Shown here piece after piece: positions 8,733 through 18,362 of a stretch of DNA of 64,000 nt. The notes below the pieces were generated by a model. It was not told where the DNA came from, did no database searches, and saw nothing but the letters and a program-made list of their open reading frames with translations. This DNA comes from Streptomyces sulfonofaciens. GTDB lineage: Bacteria; Actinomycetota; Actinomycetes; Streptomycetales; Streptomycetaceae. Position numbers and translations under genes: made by a program. The first letter of the stretch is position 1, and each line of letters opens with the position of its first letter. Where the stretch lies: NCBI RefSeq assembly GCF_014656295.1, contig NZ_BNCD01000021.1, positions 31,099 through 95,098 of the forward strand, in the 5' to 3' direction.

Positions 8733-9082
8733 CTGGTTCCTTGAACTGCAGCGAAACTGGTAGCGGTAGCAAATGGTGCGACATGCCTTGTTTTCCCGCG
8801 CGCGCCACTTCTGACGTGCCGTCATCTACCGATCACGACCCGGTGCACCGTACCAGGATCATGGCGAGCCAATCATACGAGTCCGGTGCCTGAGTGGAAC
8901 CGCCTCCGGGGGGGGGTGCCCACGGAACGGAGCAGCGCGGCGACCAGGACGCGGGGCCGCAGCGGACTCTACCCGCTTCCCGGCGTCCAGCGTTCTGTCC
9001 TGCCGAAAGTGATGCCTGGCCAGGGCGGCCGCGAACACCCGACGGTGGGCAAGGTCACATGCCAGTGGCCCATGCCGCTCGT
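8733..9082. other. Intergenic region between cvnA and the FAD oxidoreductase
   Basis: Holds the cvnA promoter region and the 3' side of the FAD oxidoreductase gene. A run of nine G occurs near 8908-8916. No convincing small gene or terminator was recognised. Confidence 0.5.
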
Positions 9083-10267
9083 TCAGAGCAATGCCAGGAG
9101 TTTCGGGACGTAAAGGGCGGTAATGGGCTCGATCCCGGCAACGATGTCGAAGTAGATCGCCTTGAGGTCCGGGTCCGTCTGCACCGCACGCAGCAGCTCC
9201 AGGCGCTGCTCGTGCTGCGTGAGCTGGGCCGCCGCGAGCGTGGCCTGGTATCCCTGGGCCAGTGCGGCGTCGCGGTCCTGTGCGTACGCCGCAAGGGCCG
9301 CGTCGAGCTCCCCCGGGTGGCCGCCGAGTCGGCCGCCCACGTGCCGCACCAGGCTCTCCGCCTGGTAGAAGGCGTCGCTGATGCCCCGTGCCGTGATCGA
9401 GTCCTTGTGGTGCCCCGCGTCGCCGACCAGCACCCAACCGGGGCCCGTCGCCTGCCGGAAGAAGTTCTGCTGGTCACCGGTGCCGCGCAGGCGCTCCACG
9501 ACCCGCTTGCCCTGGAGTCGCTCGTGGAGCGCCGGTGCGGTGGTGCGGATCTGCTCCAGGTAGGCGTGCTGGGTGTCGGTGCGCACCTCGTCGAAGCGCG
9601 ACTGCGGGAAGTAGGTGAGCACCAGGGTCGCGGAGTCGTTGGTGGGTACCGCGGCCACCCAGCTCGACGGTGCCTCGTACAGCTCCAGATCGGCCGGCAC
9701 ATCCTGCCAGTAGGCGTAGTAGGCACAGGTCATGCGGGGCTTCTGCGAGGTGTAGGGTGCGCCGCAGAGCTCCGCGACCTTGGAGCGCATACCGTCCGCG
9801 CCGATCACCAGGTGTGCGCGCTCGGTGAAGGTGCGGCCCGCGTATCTGCCCTCGATTCCGACGACCCGTCCGGTCTCGTCGTACAGCAGGCCGCTCACGG
9901 TGCACTTGTCGCGGAACTCCACCCCGCCCCGTACGGCGCCCTCCACCAAGATGGCGTCGAGGACCTTGCGGCGCGGCGCATACCCCGCGCGCTGCCCCTC
10001 CACTCCGCGCGCGCACCCTTCGAGCCGGACGTCGGCCACCTCGTAGAGCGCGTTGTCGAGGGGCGGGCACCCCGACTCGCGCACCCGGTCGAGCAACCCC
10101 CACCTGGCCAGCGCCGCGACGCCCGGTTGGTGGATGAGGTGGGTGGAGAGGGTGTCGGAGGGGAAGTCCGCCCGGTCCACCATGAGCACCCGGTACCCCG
10201 CACGGGCGAGCAGCATGGCGGTGGGTGCTCCGGCGCAGCGCGCTCCCACCACGATGGCGTCAAACAT
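9083..10267 (-). CDS. FAD-dependent oxidoreductase/monooxygenase (halogenase/GGR-like)
   Basis: 394-residue flavoprotein with an N-terminal Rossmann motif (VVGARCAGAPTAMLLARAG, a variant of GxGxxG), the second FAD motif GWVLVGDAGHHKDSITARG near residue 290, and a PHBH-type fold pattern. The family includes geranylgeranyl-reductase-like and group A monooxygenase enzymes. The WxWxIP motif of tryptophan halogenases is not seen. The start has TGAGG 8-12 bases upstream. It lies 137 bp behind the adenylation gene on the same strand, so it probably tailors the product of the KS-ACP/adenylation pair. The substrate is unknown. Confidence 0.78.
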   Translation of the reverse strand: MFDAIVVGARCAGAPTAMLLARAGYRVLMVDRADFPSDTLSTHLIHQPGVAALARWGLLDRVRESGCPPLDNALYEVADVRLEGCARGVEGQRAGYAPRRKVLDAILVEGAVRGGVEFRDKCTVSGLLYDETGRVVGIEGRYAGRTFTERAHLVIGADGMRSKVAELCGAPYTSQKPRMTCAYYAYWQDVPADLELYEAPSSWVAAVPTNDSATLVLTYFPQSRFDEVRTDTQHAYLEQIRTTAPALHERLQGKRVVERLRGTGDQQNFFRQATGPGWVLVGDAGHHKDSITARGISDAFYQAESLVRHVGGRLGGHPGELDAALAAYAQDRDAALAQGYQATLAAAQLTQHEQRLELLRAVQTDPDLKAIYFDIVAGIEPITALYVPKLLALL

Positions 10268-10404
10268 GGGTGAGCCTCACAGACGAGTCGAACGGGACGG
10301 TGGGTGGGTGACACGGGCGCAGGTGGACGATCCGTGCACGCCCGCTCCCGAGGAGCGGTGGGGCCTGCGGCCGACCTGCGCAGCGGCTGCCAGGCGGTGC
10401 GCGC

Positions 10405-11952
10405 TCAGGGGCGGTCGCTGCCCAGGGCTTCGAGCAGCGCGCGCCGGTCGATCTTGCCATTGGAGTTCAGCGGAAGCTGGTCGAACGGAACGATCCGGCG
10501 GGGCAGCATGTACAGGGGCAGGCGGTTGCCGAGGGCGGAGAAGAGCCGCTCGGTGTCGCAGTCGCTACCGCTGACCGCCGCCTCCAGCTCGGGCTCGCCG
10601 TCCCGCCCGGGCACGGCGACGACCACCGCGTCCCGCACCCCCCTCTGCTCCCTCAGCATGGCCTCCACCTCGCCGAGTTCGATCCGGTGGCCGCGGATCT
10701 TGACCTGCTGGTCCACCCGTCCCAGGTGCACCAGTTGTCCGTCCTCCAGCCCGACCCGGTCGCCGGTGCGGTACCAGTGCTCCTCGGTGAGGGGGGTGCC
10801 TGCGGTGGTGGGGTGTGCCAGGCCGTCCGCGCCGATCAGCAGGAACCGTCCGGCGTCGTTCGCCGGGTCGAGGTAACCCCCGAACCGCTGCGCGCCGCGC
10901 ACGCACAGCTCGCCGACGGTACCGGGCCTGCCGCTCTCGTCGAGCAGGAGGTACTCCGTCGCCGGGTGGGGGGTGCCGATGGGGACGATGCCGTTGGCGG
11001 GCCTCGGCCAGTCCCCGGTGGCGGCCGGCAGCCGGTAGGCGGTGCAGGAGATGGTGAGTTCGGTGGGGCCGTAGAGGACCTCCAGGGTCGCGCTCGGCGC
11101 GGCGGCCGCCCAGGCCCGGGCAGCGTTGAGCGGCAGCGGCTCGCCCCCGAAGACGCTCCAGCGCAGGGTCGGCATGCTGCCGGGCGTGAGGGTGCCGAGG
11201 CGGGAGGCGAAGGACACCAGGGACGGCACCGAGAACCAGTGGGTGAGCTGCTGGGCGTTGATGAACTTCACCGGTGCCAGCAGTTGGTGGCGCATCGGCA
11301 CCACCAGGGTGGCACCGCAGGCCCAGGCGACGAACAGATCGTGCACCGAGCCGTCGAAGGTCAGGTCGAAGCTCCCCGACATCCGGCTGCCCGGCCCCGC
11401 CTCGTAGCGCGTGCTGAGGTGGGCGAGGTAGGCGCAGATGTTGCGGTGCAGCACCGGCACGCCCTTGGGCACGCCGGTGGAGCCCGAGGTGAAGATGATG
11501 TAGGCGATGTCGTCGGGTGCGGTCCGGGGGTGGGGCGCGGGGGCGAGGTCCCGCGCGTCCGGGTCGAGCGGCCGGGCCGCGAGCAGCGGCACACCGAGTT
11601 CGGCGCCGTCCTCCGCCGTCTCGGTGAGCACCAGGTCGAGCTCGGCGGCCTTGGCTATCGACGCGTTGCGCGCCGCGGGGAACTCCGGGTTGAGCGGTAC
11701 GACGGCCGCGCCCGCGCGAAGGATCGCCAGGTACCCGGCGTACGCGGTCACGGAGCGGTTGGCCAGCAGTCCGACCCTGCGGGGCGCACTCCCGCCGCCC
11801 GCGGCGACGAGCCGGGCCGCGAGGTGCTCCGCCAGCTCCCGCAACTGACCGTAGGTCAGTTTCTCCTCGCCCACCTCCACGGCGGTCCATGCGTCTCCGA
11901 GCCGGTCGGCACTGCGGGAGAACCAGGCGTAGGCGGTCTGCGGGCAGCTCAT
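10405..11952 (-). CDS. Free-standing amino-acid adenylation enzyme (NRPS A domain)
   Basis: 515-residue AMP-forming ligase. Core motifs are in order: A3 IIFTSGSTGVPKGVP, A5 LYGPTELTISCT, A8 YRTGDRVGL...GRVDQQVKIRGHRIEL, and A10 LPLNSNGKIDRRAL with its lysine. The FDLTFDGSVHDLF segment keeps the Asp that normally contacts the alpha-amino group, so an amino acid substrate is likely. There is no carrier or condensation domain; the protein ends just after A10. Its ATG overlaps the KS-ACP stop as ATGA, so the two are translationally coupled. It probably charges the ACP of the upstream protein. Confidence 0.85.
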   Translation of the reverse strand: MSCPQTAYAWFSRSADRLGDAWTAVEVGEEKLTYGQLRELAEHLAARLVAAGGGSAPRRVGLLANRSVTAYAGYLAILRAGAAVVPLNPEFPAARNASIAKAAELDLVLTETAEDGAELGVPLLAARPLDPDARDLAPAPHPRTAPDDIAYIIFTSGSTGVPKGVPVLHRNICAYLAHLSTRYEAGPGSRMSGSFDLTFDGSVHDLFVAWACGATLVVPMRHQLLAPVKFINAQQLTHWFSVPSLVSFASRLGTLTPGSMPTLRWSVFGGEPLPLNAARAWAAAAPSATLEVLYGPTELTISCTAYRLPAATGDWPRPANGIVPIGTPHPATEYLLLDESGRPGTVGELCVRGAQRFGGYLDPANDAGRFLLIGADGLAHPTTAGTPLTEEHWYRTGDRVGLEDGQLVHLGRVDQQVKIRGHRIELGEVEAMLREQRGVRDAVVVAVPGRDGEPELEAAVSGSDCDTERLFSALGNRLPLYMLPRRIVPFDQLPLNSNGKIDRRALLEALGSDRP

Positions 11953-13919
11953 GCCTTCTGTGCCTCCAGTTCCAGGAGCCACTGCCGCAGCGCGGCCACG
12001 TCGTGCAGCCGGGCCAGTTCCTCGGGCTCCACCTGGCGGTCGAACTTCTCGGACAGCTCGACGATGATCCGCAGCATCGCCAGTGAGTCGATGCCGATCT
12101 CGGCGAGCATCGACGAGTCGGTGTACGAGGTGCGCGCGTGCTCGCGCAGCACCGCGTCGGCGAGGTCACCGCCCGCCTGTGACGCGCGTTGCTCACCCGG
12201 CCAGTAACGTTTGAGCTGCCAGGGATAGGTGGGGAGCGGGACGTACCGGAAGCCGGGGCCGTACACCTCGTGCCAGTCGATCGTCTCACCGGCGCAGTAG
12301 CGCTCGGCGACGGCCAGCGCGCTGCGGCTCTTGCGACGCGGTGTGCCGGTGCCGTGCAGGGCGGCGAGCATCTCCTCGTGCGAGGTGCCGACCACCGCGG
12401 TGCGGTAGGGGTGGTGCTGGCGGCGGGTGGATGCGCTGAAGCAGATGTCGCGCAGTTGGTAGGCGGCTCCGCGCCCGTAGGGGCCGAGGTACTCGGCGTA
12501 GGCGCGGACCAGGTCCGCGAGCGCCTCGGGGCTGCGCGCGGAGAGCGGCAGCAGGTAGACCTCCCGGCCGCGCAGTCCCCGTGGTGTCGGGATGCGGCCG
12601 GCGGCGACGGTGTCGCCCTGCCGGACCACCAGGTGGGCGTTGAGCGCCGAGACGCCCTGGCCGCTGACACCGGCGAGTGCTGGTCTGCCCGTGTACGGCA
12701 GGGGCTGGAGCCGGTCGGGCACGCGCAGGGCCAGCCTGTCCCAGGCGATCCGGGGGTTGGGGGTCGCCAGGTGCAGACTGGCGGGGACCTGGCCGTGTTC
12801 CAGGCAGAGCACCGTCTTGATCAGGCCGGCGAGTCCGCCCGCGGCCTCCGAGTGCCCGATGTTGGTCTTCACGGAGCCGACCAGGCACGGCCGCTCGGCC
12901 GGACGGCCGCGACCCATCACCTCGCCGATCGCGGTGAACTCCAGCGGGTCGAGCGTCGGTGAGCCGACGCCGTGCGCCTCGACGAAGTCCACGTCGGCCG
13001 GGTTCACCCCGGCGTCCTGGTAGGCCCAGCGGAGCACGTCGACCTGTCCGGCCAGCGAGGGGGTCAGCAGGGCACCGCCGGTGCGGCCGTCGTTGCTGAC
13101 CGCGCTGCCCTGCAGCACCGCGCGGATGCGGTCGCCGTCGGCGAGCGCCGCGGCCAGCGGCTTGAGGACGACGACGCCCACACCGTCGCTGGGGGCGTAG
13201 CCGTCGGCGTCGGCGTCGCCGAACTTGCTCCGGCCGTCCCTGGCCAGCGTCCCGGCCTGCGTCATCATCACGGCCTCGTCCGGGCGCAGCTTGATGTTCA
13301 CACCGGCGGCCAGCGCCAGCGGCACCTCACCCGCGCGCAGGCTCTGCATGGCGGTGTGCACGGCGACCAGCGCGGACGAGCAGGCCGTGTCCAGCACCAT
13401 GCTGGGGCCGCGGAGGTCGAAGAAGTAGGAGAGGCGGGCGGACAGCAGGGAGCGGTAGTTGTGGAACTGGGAGGCCGTGGCGGCCTGGAGGCCCTTGCGG
13501 TACTGCATCTCCAGGAAGTCGGCGTGCGCGTTGCCGACGAAGACTCCGGTCCTGCTGCCGGCGAGCGAGTCGGGGCGCTGGCCCGCGTCCTCCAGCGCCT
13601 CCCAGGCCGCCATCAGCAGCAGACGGTGCTGCGGGTCGAGTTCGGTGGCATCGGTGGGCGACATCTCGAAGAACTCGGCGTCGAAGGCCGCCATGTCCTG
13701 CACATAGCCGGCCCTGCGGCTGCGGACGGTGCCGGGTTTGGGGACCGTGGAGTACAGCGCGTCGACGTCGTAGCGTTCGGACGGGGTGTCGCCCGTGGCG
13801 TCCGCGCCGTTGCAGAGCAACTCCCACAGGTGGTCGGTCCCGGGCGCGCCCGGGAAACGGCAGGCCATGCCGATCACCGCCACCGACCGTGCTTCGACGT
13901 CCGCTGTCGACCTGTTCAC
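11949..13919 (-). CDS. Polyketide synthase KS-ACP protein lacking an AT domain
   Basis: 656 residues. The ketosynthase is complete: catalytic Cys180 in DTACSSA, His316 in EAHG, and His356 in KTNIGHSEAAGG. Residues 455-525 match the KS-AT linker and 535-575 match the post-AT linker (VPLPTYPWQLKRYW), but the roughly 300-residue acyltransferase between them is absent. The C-terminus is an ACP with Ser612 in GIDSLAML. The GTG at 13919 has a strong AAGGAG 7 bases upstream. It is encoded with a free adenylation enzyme and an FAD enzyme. Either an AT acts in trans or the ACP is loaded by the adenylation enzyme; the sequence does not decide. Confidence 0.85.
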   Translation of the reverse strand: MNRSTADVEARSVAVIGMACRFPGAPGTDHLWELLCNGADATGDTPSERYDVDALYSTVPKPGTVRSRRAGYVQDMAAFDAEFFEMSPTDATELDPQHRLLLMAAWEALEDAGQRPDSLAGSRTGVFVGNAHADFLEMQYRKGLQAATASQFHNYRSLLSARLSYFFDLRGPSMVLDTACSSALVAVHTAMQSLRAGEVPLALAAGVNIKLRPDEAVMMTQAGTLARDGRSKFGDADADGYAPSDGVGVVVLKPLAAALADGDRIRAVLQGSAVSNDGRTGGALLTPSLAGQVDVLRWAYQDAGVNPADVDFVEAHGVGSPTLDPLEFTAIGEVMGRGRPAERPCLVGSVKTNIGHSEAAGGLAGLIKTVLCLEHGQVPASLHLATPNPRIAWDRLALRVPDRLQPLPYTGRPALAGVSGQGVSALNAHLVVRQGDTVAAGRIPTPRGLRGREVYLLPLSARSPEALADLVRAYAEYLGPYGRGAAYQLRDICFSASTRRQHHPYRTAVVGTSHEEMLAALHGTGTPRRKSRSALAVAERYCAGETIDWHEVYGPGFRYVPLPTYPWQLKRYWPGEQRASQAGGDLADAVLREHARTSYTDSSMLAEIGIDSLAMLRIIVELSEKFDRQVEPEELARLHDVAALRQWLLELEAQKA

Positions 13920-14791
13920 CAGAACACTCCTTCGATGCATCCCCGGGTACCGCTGCGATGTTGCCTGCACGCCTGCGCCATGCGTACCCAAAGGGGGCGG
14001 CCGTGACGATCCTGAGCCGCCGAAGCGGTGCGGAATCTCGGATTCTGACAGGCGGGAACTCGACACGTGATGGTTGCGTCCTGATTCGTACTGTCAGCGG
14101 CGCCCAGAGGCGGAGCTTGCCGGGCAGAGGGCCGGGCGGTGCACCGACTGGGATGCCTCGCCGCGGTCGCAGTGGTCTCGATCACAGCCGTGTCGGCGGA
14201 GGGCCGTTCGCGGGGAAACAGGCGCGGTGGGGGTCTGCCTCTGCGGACGCTTCTGTCCGCTCCCTGAGACGACGGCACGGGAAGGACCCGGCTGCGCTGG
14301 AAACCGGCCAACTTCACGTCTCGTTCCGGCGCCGAATCTGTGGCTGCGGGATAATTCCAAGCCCCGCCGTAAGGCGTGGCACCCGGCCGACCGCATGTCC
14401 CTCCCTTCCTTACTCGACTCAGTCGTGATTCATACCGGCTTGACGGGAGAGCGACCACGCCGCGCGGCCCGCCCAACCGGCGCTGAGGCTACCGCTGTGC
14501 ACACTGCTCCCAACAACCCAACCACGCCACGATTGTCGTATGTAAGAACCGGTGCGGTCGTTGCCCCGTCGAGGATTGGCAGGAACTGGTCGTTGCCTGA
14601 TTGAGACGGGTTGCGCATGGACAGGATTCAAGGTTGCACCCTGCCTGGCACTCTCTGCAGTCAATGCATCCACCAGCGGTTACGCGGAGGTACGAGTTAC
14701 CCGCCCGAGTGGTGCCCGTGTGGCGGGGAACGGTCAAAGATGCCAGTGGGGGCGGTACGCGGAGGGGAGGGATCTGGTTTCATCTCCAGTC
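13920..14791. other. Long intergenic region upstream of the KS-ACP operon
   Basis: About 870 bp between the divergent KS-ACP and GAF/PAS genes. It contains the KS-ACP ribosome binding site (AAGGAG, 13932-13927, minus strand) and, towards 14400-14700, a stretch less GC-rich than its surroundings. Open frames cross it on both strands, but none shows a recognisable domain or a good ribosome binding site. It probably holds both promoters. Confidence 0.5.
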
Positions 14792-15835
14792 ATGGATTCC
14801 CTGACGCCTGATCACCCCGAGCACTCGGCCGAGGAACGCACCCACCGGCTGCAGGTCCTCGGACTCAACAGCGTTGAGTCCGAGGCGACGTTCGACCGGG
14901 TCGCACGCATCGCGGCGACCCTCACCCAGGCACCCCTCGCCATGGTCAACTTCATCAACAACGAGCGCCAGATGTTCCGCGGTATGTACGTCCCGCCGTC
15001 GTCGGAGGTCCCCGACGGCAGCACCGACGGCATAGTCTTCGACCTCAGCGACCTCGCGCGTGAGGCCCCCAGCGACTACGGCTTCTGCCCGCACGTCGTC
15101 GCCCAGGGCGCCCAGCTCGCCCTCGACGACGTCTTCGACTACCCCAGGTTCAAGGGGAACGCGCTGGTCAACGACCTGGGTGTACGTTCCTACCTGGGCA
15201 CACCGCTGCGCGACCACAACGGCATGATCCTCGGCACGGTGTGCGTGGCCGACATGAAGCCGCGCCAGTGGGGCCGGGAGCCCAGAGAGGGCATGCAGCA
15301 GCTCAGCGAGACCCTGCTGTCGGAATTCAAGCTGCGCGACAGCCTGCTGACCCAGCAGCAGCAGCTCTTCGCCATCTTCGACCGTGCGCCCTTCCCGATC
15401 ATGCTCACCGAGGGCCCCGACCACCTTCTGCGCTACGCCAATGCTACCCAGGGTGACGCCTTCGGTCTGGTGCCCCGCCTCAGCCGTGGCCGTCAGGCTC
15501 TCAGCGGTCTGGACTCCGTGGGTGTCTTCAAGACAATGGATCAGGCCTTCCACACCGGTCAGACGATCACGCTTCCGCAGGCCCAGCTCATTCCGTACAA
15601 CTCCTCCACCCCCAAGACGTTCTCCTTCACCTGCACCCCTGTGAAGCTCTCCCCCGGGGCGACCGTCATCAGCGGGGTGCTCACGGTCGCCATGGACATC
15701 ACCGGCCAGCCGTCCCGCGGCAACGAGTCCCGGCAGATCGCCGCGCAGTTCCAGGACAGGTTCGAGCAGATGGGCTCCGGCGTGGGCAGCCGGATGGGCA
15801 GTGGGCAGCTCGCGGGTGGCGACTTCTCGCTGTGA
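14792..15835 (+). CDS. GAF and PAS domain sensory protein
   Basis: 347-residue soluble protein starting MDSLTPDHPEHSAEERTH. Residues 25-170 form a GAF domain (QVLGLNSVESEATFDRVARIA onwards; FCPHVVAQGAQLALDDVFDYPRF). Residues 190-320 resemble a PAS domain (LFAIFDRAPFPIMLTEGPDHLLRYAN). No kinase, phosphatase or cyclase domain follows, so it may be a stand-alone sensor or partner protein. The ATG at 14792 matches the start of the GAF family pattern, but no ideal ribosome binding site is seen; GGAGGGGAGGG at 14761-14771 is rather far upstream. Confidence 0.75.
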   Translation: MDSLTPDHPEHSAEERTHRLQVLGLNSVESEATFDRVARIAATLTQAPLAMVNFINNERQMFRGMYVPPSSEVPDGSTDGIVFDLSDLAREAPSDYGFCPHVVAQGAQLALDDVFDYPRFKGNALVNDLGVRSYLGTPLRDHNGMILGTVCVADMKPRQWGREPREGMQQLSETLLSEFKLRDSLLTQQQQLFAIFDRAPFPIMLTEGPDHLLRYANATQGDAFGLVPRLSRGRQALSGLDSVGVFKTMDQAFHTGQTITLPQAQLIPYNSSTPKTFSFTCTPVKLSPGATVISGVLTVAMDITGQPSRGNESRQIAAQFQDRFEQMGSGVGSRMGSGQLAGGDFSL

Positions 15836-16215
15836 GGCCGCCACGGCCGCACCACGGTTCGGGTCCCGGCCCCGCGACGCGGTCGGGAACGCCGCACGGC
15901 GCGTCGGCCGCGGTCCCACGCGCGGCCGGCCGGCGCCCGCCGCCGCGCACCTTATGGTGCGGATGTGGCGGTACGGATCCGGCGGTGCGGGCCGGTCGAC
16001 CGGCGGGCGCAGCCGTGATGCCGCCGTTCACCATGTCCACCAGCTCGACGTCCAGGGCGGCGCACACCTCCCTGGCGTCGTCGGAAGCCGGGTGCCGGTG
16101 GAGGTCGGGGACCACACCGCAGACCACACCGTGCGCCGCACGTCCGACGAGACCCTTGGCAGCGCGTACGTCGAGCGCTCCGATCGACGTCGGTCCCCCG
16201 CCCTACGCCATGACA
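15836..16215. other. Intergenic region, no clear gene
   Basis: 380 bp between the GAF/PAS gene and the convergent LacI gene. Short frames on the minus strand (about 15.9-16.2 kb) have no recognised domain and no good ribosome binding site. Nothing else was recognised. Confidence 0.4.
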
Positions 16216-17328
16216 CTAGCCACCGGTGCCGCAGGGCCCCGGCTCACGGGGCGGGTCTGCACGGCGCCGTGCGACCGGCCGTTCAGGGCAGGCGTGGTGG
16301 TGCCGGTCCCGCGGCGCGGGCCCCGTGCTGCCGCGCGGCACCAGGGTCGGTGGCCGCACGGAGTGCGAGGTGTGCCCGGCGCCTCCCATGACGTCGAAGA
16401 GGGTGCGCGCCGCAAGGGCCCCGAAAGCGAAGACGTCGTGTCGCATCGCCGAGAGCGTCGGCCGGGTGAGCCGGCAGAGCGGGGAGTCGTCCCAGGCGAG
16501 CAGTGAGAGGTCCTGCGGCACCCGGAGCCCTGACTCCGCCGCGACACCGAGCGCAGCCGCGGCCGTGATGTCGCTGTCGAAGAGGACGGCCGTGGGGCTG
16601 TCCCGCGACAGCATCAGGTCCCGGCAGGTGCGCGTGCCCTCGTCCGGGGAGGAGCCGGTGTGCACGGACCGCGCCGTCAGGCCGAGCCGACGGGCCGCGT
16701 CCTCGAAGGCCCTGGCCCGCAGCACGGTGCGGCCGAGCTCCGGGGAGCCGCCCACGTGGGCCACGACTCGGTGTCCCAGCGCCGCGAGATGGCGGACCGC
16801 CTCGACGGCGGCCGCCTCGTCATCGGTGTGCACCGAGGTGAACGGGCCGGCGAGTGAGGGGTGGCCGACCACCACGGTGGGCAGGTCGATGGCCGCCAGC
16901 GCCGGGATACGTGCGTCCTGGGTGCGCACGTCGAGCAGGATGCTGCCGTTGACCCGGCCCTCCTGCCACCACTTACGGTGCACCTCCACCTCCTCGTCGG
17001 CGTCGACGAGCCGCAGCAGCAGCGAGCACGAACGCTCGATGAGAACGTTGTCGACACCGGAGAGGAACTCCAGGCAGAACGGCTCCGGTCCCGGTGTGCG
17101 GGCGGGCTTGGCGATGGCCAGGCCGACGGTGTGCACTCGGCGTCCGGACAGCGACTGCGCCGCCTGGTTCGGACGCCAGCCCAGCTCACGCGCGGCGGTG
17201 AGGATGCGCTCGCGCGTCGCGGACGACACACCCGGGCGATCGTGCAGCGCCATGGACACGGCCGACGGGGACACCCCGGCGCGGGCCGCCACGTCCTTGA
17301 TGGTGGCCCTGGCCTGATACTGCCTCAC
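16216..17328 (-). CDS. LacI-family transcriptional regulator
   Basis: 370-residue repressor. The N-terminal HTH ATIKDVAARAGVSPSAVSMAL is followed by the hinge and a periplasmic-binding-protein-like effector domain (VNGSILLDV, HTDDEAAAVEAVRHLAALGHR, LLAWDDSPLCRLTRPTLSA). The GTG at 17328 places VRQYQARATIKDVA at the N-terminus; the frame is open far upstream but lacks homology. The C-terminus carries an unusual Pro/Arg-rich tail of about 40 residues. No sugar gene lies beside it, so its target is unknown. Confidence 0.85.
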   Translation of the reverse strand: MRQYQARATIKDVAARAGVSPSAVSMALHDRPGVSSATRERILTAARELGWRPNQAAQSLSGRRVHTVGLAIAKPARTPGPEPFCLEFLSGVDNVLIERSCSLLLRLVDADEEVEVHRKWWQEGRVNGSILLDVRTQDARIPALAAIDLPTVVVGHPSLAGPFTSVHTDDEAAAVEAVRHLAALGHRVVAHVGGSPELGRTVLRARAFEDAARRLGLTARSVHTGSSPDEGTRTCRDLMLSRDSPTAVLFDSDITAAAALGVAAESGLRVPQDLSLLAWDDSPLCRLTRPTLSAMRHDVFAFGALAARTLFDVMGGAGHTSHSVRPPTLVPRGSTGPAPRDRHHHACPERPVARRRADPPREPGPCGTGG

Positions 17329-17614
17329 GCGATAGGCCCGCCCTCGTCCCGGACGCCACACCCCGGCGTACGGGCCGGCGGACGCATGCTCTCCAACCGT
17401 CCGAGTATAGGCATGGTGCCGCCTGCCGTTGATCCACTCGGGCGGGAGGGGCCCCGGAGGAGCGGTCCGCCGGGGACGGCGTGCGCCATGTGCGGGCGGT
17501 GGTGGGGCTCGGCCGCCGGGAGGCACCGTGTTCTCCGCCGTCGGGGCCGCCGCTGCGTGCGGCTTCTCCCTGTTCGACGGCCGAGCGCCATCGGGGGTCC
17601 GACGTTGCCCGCTG

Positions 17615-17626
17615 TACCTACTGGTA
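17615..17626. promoter_or_regulatory. Candidate TetR operator
   Basis: TACCTACTGGTA reads as TACC-N4-GGTA and lies 16 bases before the TetR start codon. Palindromes of the TACC/GGTA type are used by LmrA/YxaF-like TetR proteins. The position suggests autoregulation. Confidence 0.45.
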
Positions 17627-17641
17627 TGTATCGTCGGGGCC

Positions 17642-18205
17642 ATGGACACGAGGGAGCGGCTCGTCCAGAGCACCCGCGAGCTGCTGTGGGAGCGCGGCTA
17701 CGTGGGTACCAGCCCGAAGGCGATCCAGGAGCGATCCGGCGCCGGCCAGGGCAGCATGTACCACCACTTCCGCGGCAAGCCCGACCTGGCGCTGGCCGCC
17801 ATCGGCCGCAGCGCCGAGGAGCTGCGGGACCGCGCGGAGGCCGAGTTCACCGGGCCGGGCACCGCCGTCGAGCGGGTCAGCGGCTATCTGCGGCGCGAGC
17901 GTGACGCGCTCAGGGGCTGCCCGGTCGGCCGCCTCACCCAGGACCCCGACGTGATGGCCGACGCCGAGCTCCGCCGGCCGGTCGAGGAGACCTTCGCATG
18001 GCTCACCGACCGGCTGGCCGGACTGCTGGCAGAGGCCCGCGCGAGCGGTGAACTCGATGCCGCGCTGGATCCCGCGAGCACGGCCGCCGCACTGGTCGCC
18101 GTGTTGCAGGGCGGCTATGTGCTGGCCCGCGCCGCCGGCTCCGCCGAGGCGTACACCCGGGCTGTCGACGGCGCCCTTCGCCTGCTCGCCGGTCACGTGC
18201 GCTGA
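17642..18205 (+). CDS. TetR-family transcriptional regulator (LmrA/YxaF-like)
   Basis: 187-residue regulator. The HTH spans roughly residues 6-50 (RERLVQSTRELLWERGYVGTSPKAIQERSGAGQGSMYHHF). The ligand-binding domain includes GCPVGRLTQDPDVMADAELR, similar to LmrA/YxaF-type regulators of drug or oxidoreductase genes. The ATG at 17642 follows a short leader containing a TACC-N4-GGTA palindrome. The frame is open upstream, but the HTH starts here. The controlled gene is not obvious; it may be the gene itself and the divergent LacI gene. Confidence 0.85.
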   Translation: MDTRERLVQSTRELLWERGYVGTSPKAIQERSGAGQGSMYHHFRGKPDLALAAIGRSAEELRDRAEAEFTGPGTAVERVSGYLRRERDALRGCPVGRLTQDPDVMADAELRRPVEETFAWLTDRLAGLLAEARASGELDAALDPASTAAALVAVLQGGYVLARAAGSAEAYTRAVDGALRLLAGHVR

Positions 18206-18362
18206 CCGGCGGACCCGCTCCGGCGGATCCTGCCGCGGCCGACCCGTACCGGCCCGTTCCGACCCGTACCACCGGCCGACCGCCGAGCGGGCCACCGGCG
18301 TCTCCGGAACGCCTCCTGCCGACCGGCCCGGCCCAAGCTCACTCCCGCGGGGCGAGCCACCG

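Noticed and set aside
8908..8916. Run of nine G as another copy of the G6 start motif
   Set aside because: It lies between genes, not before a start codon, and is not followed by TAC or a usable start.
9083..10267. Tryptophan-type flavin halogenase
   Set aside because: The WxWxIP motif and the conserved lysine region of halogenases are not visible; only the general FAD-monooxygenase pattern is.
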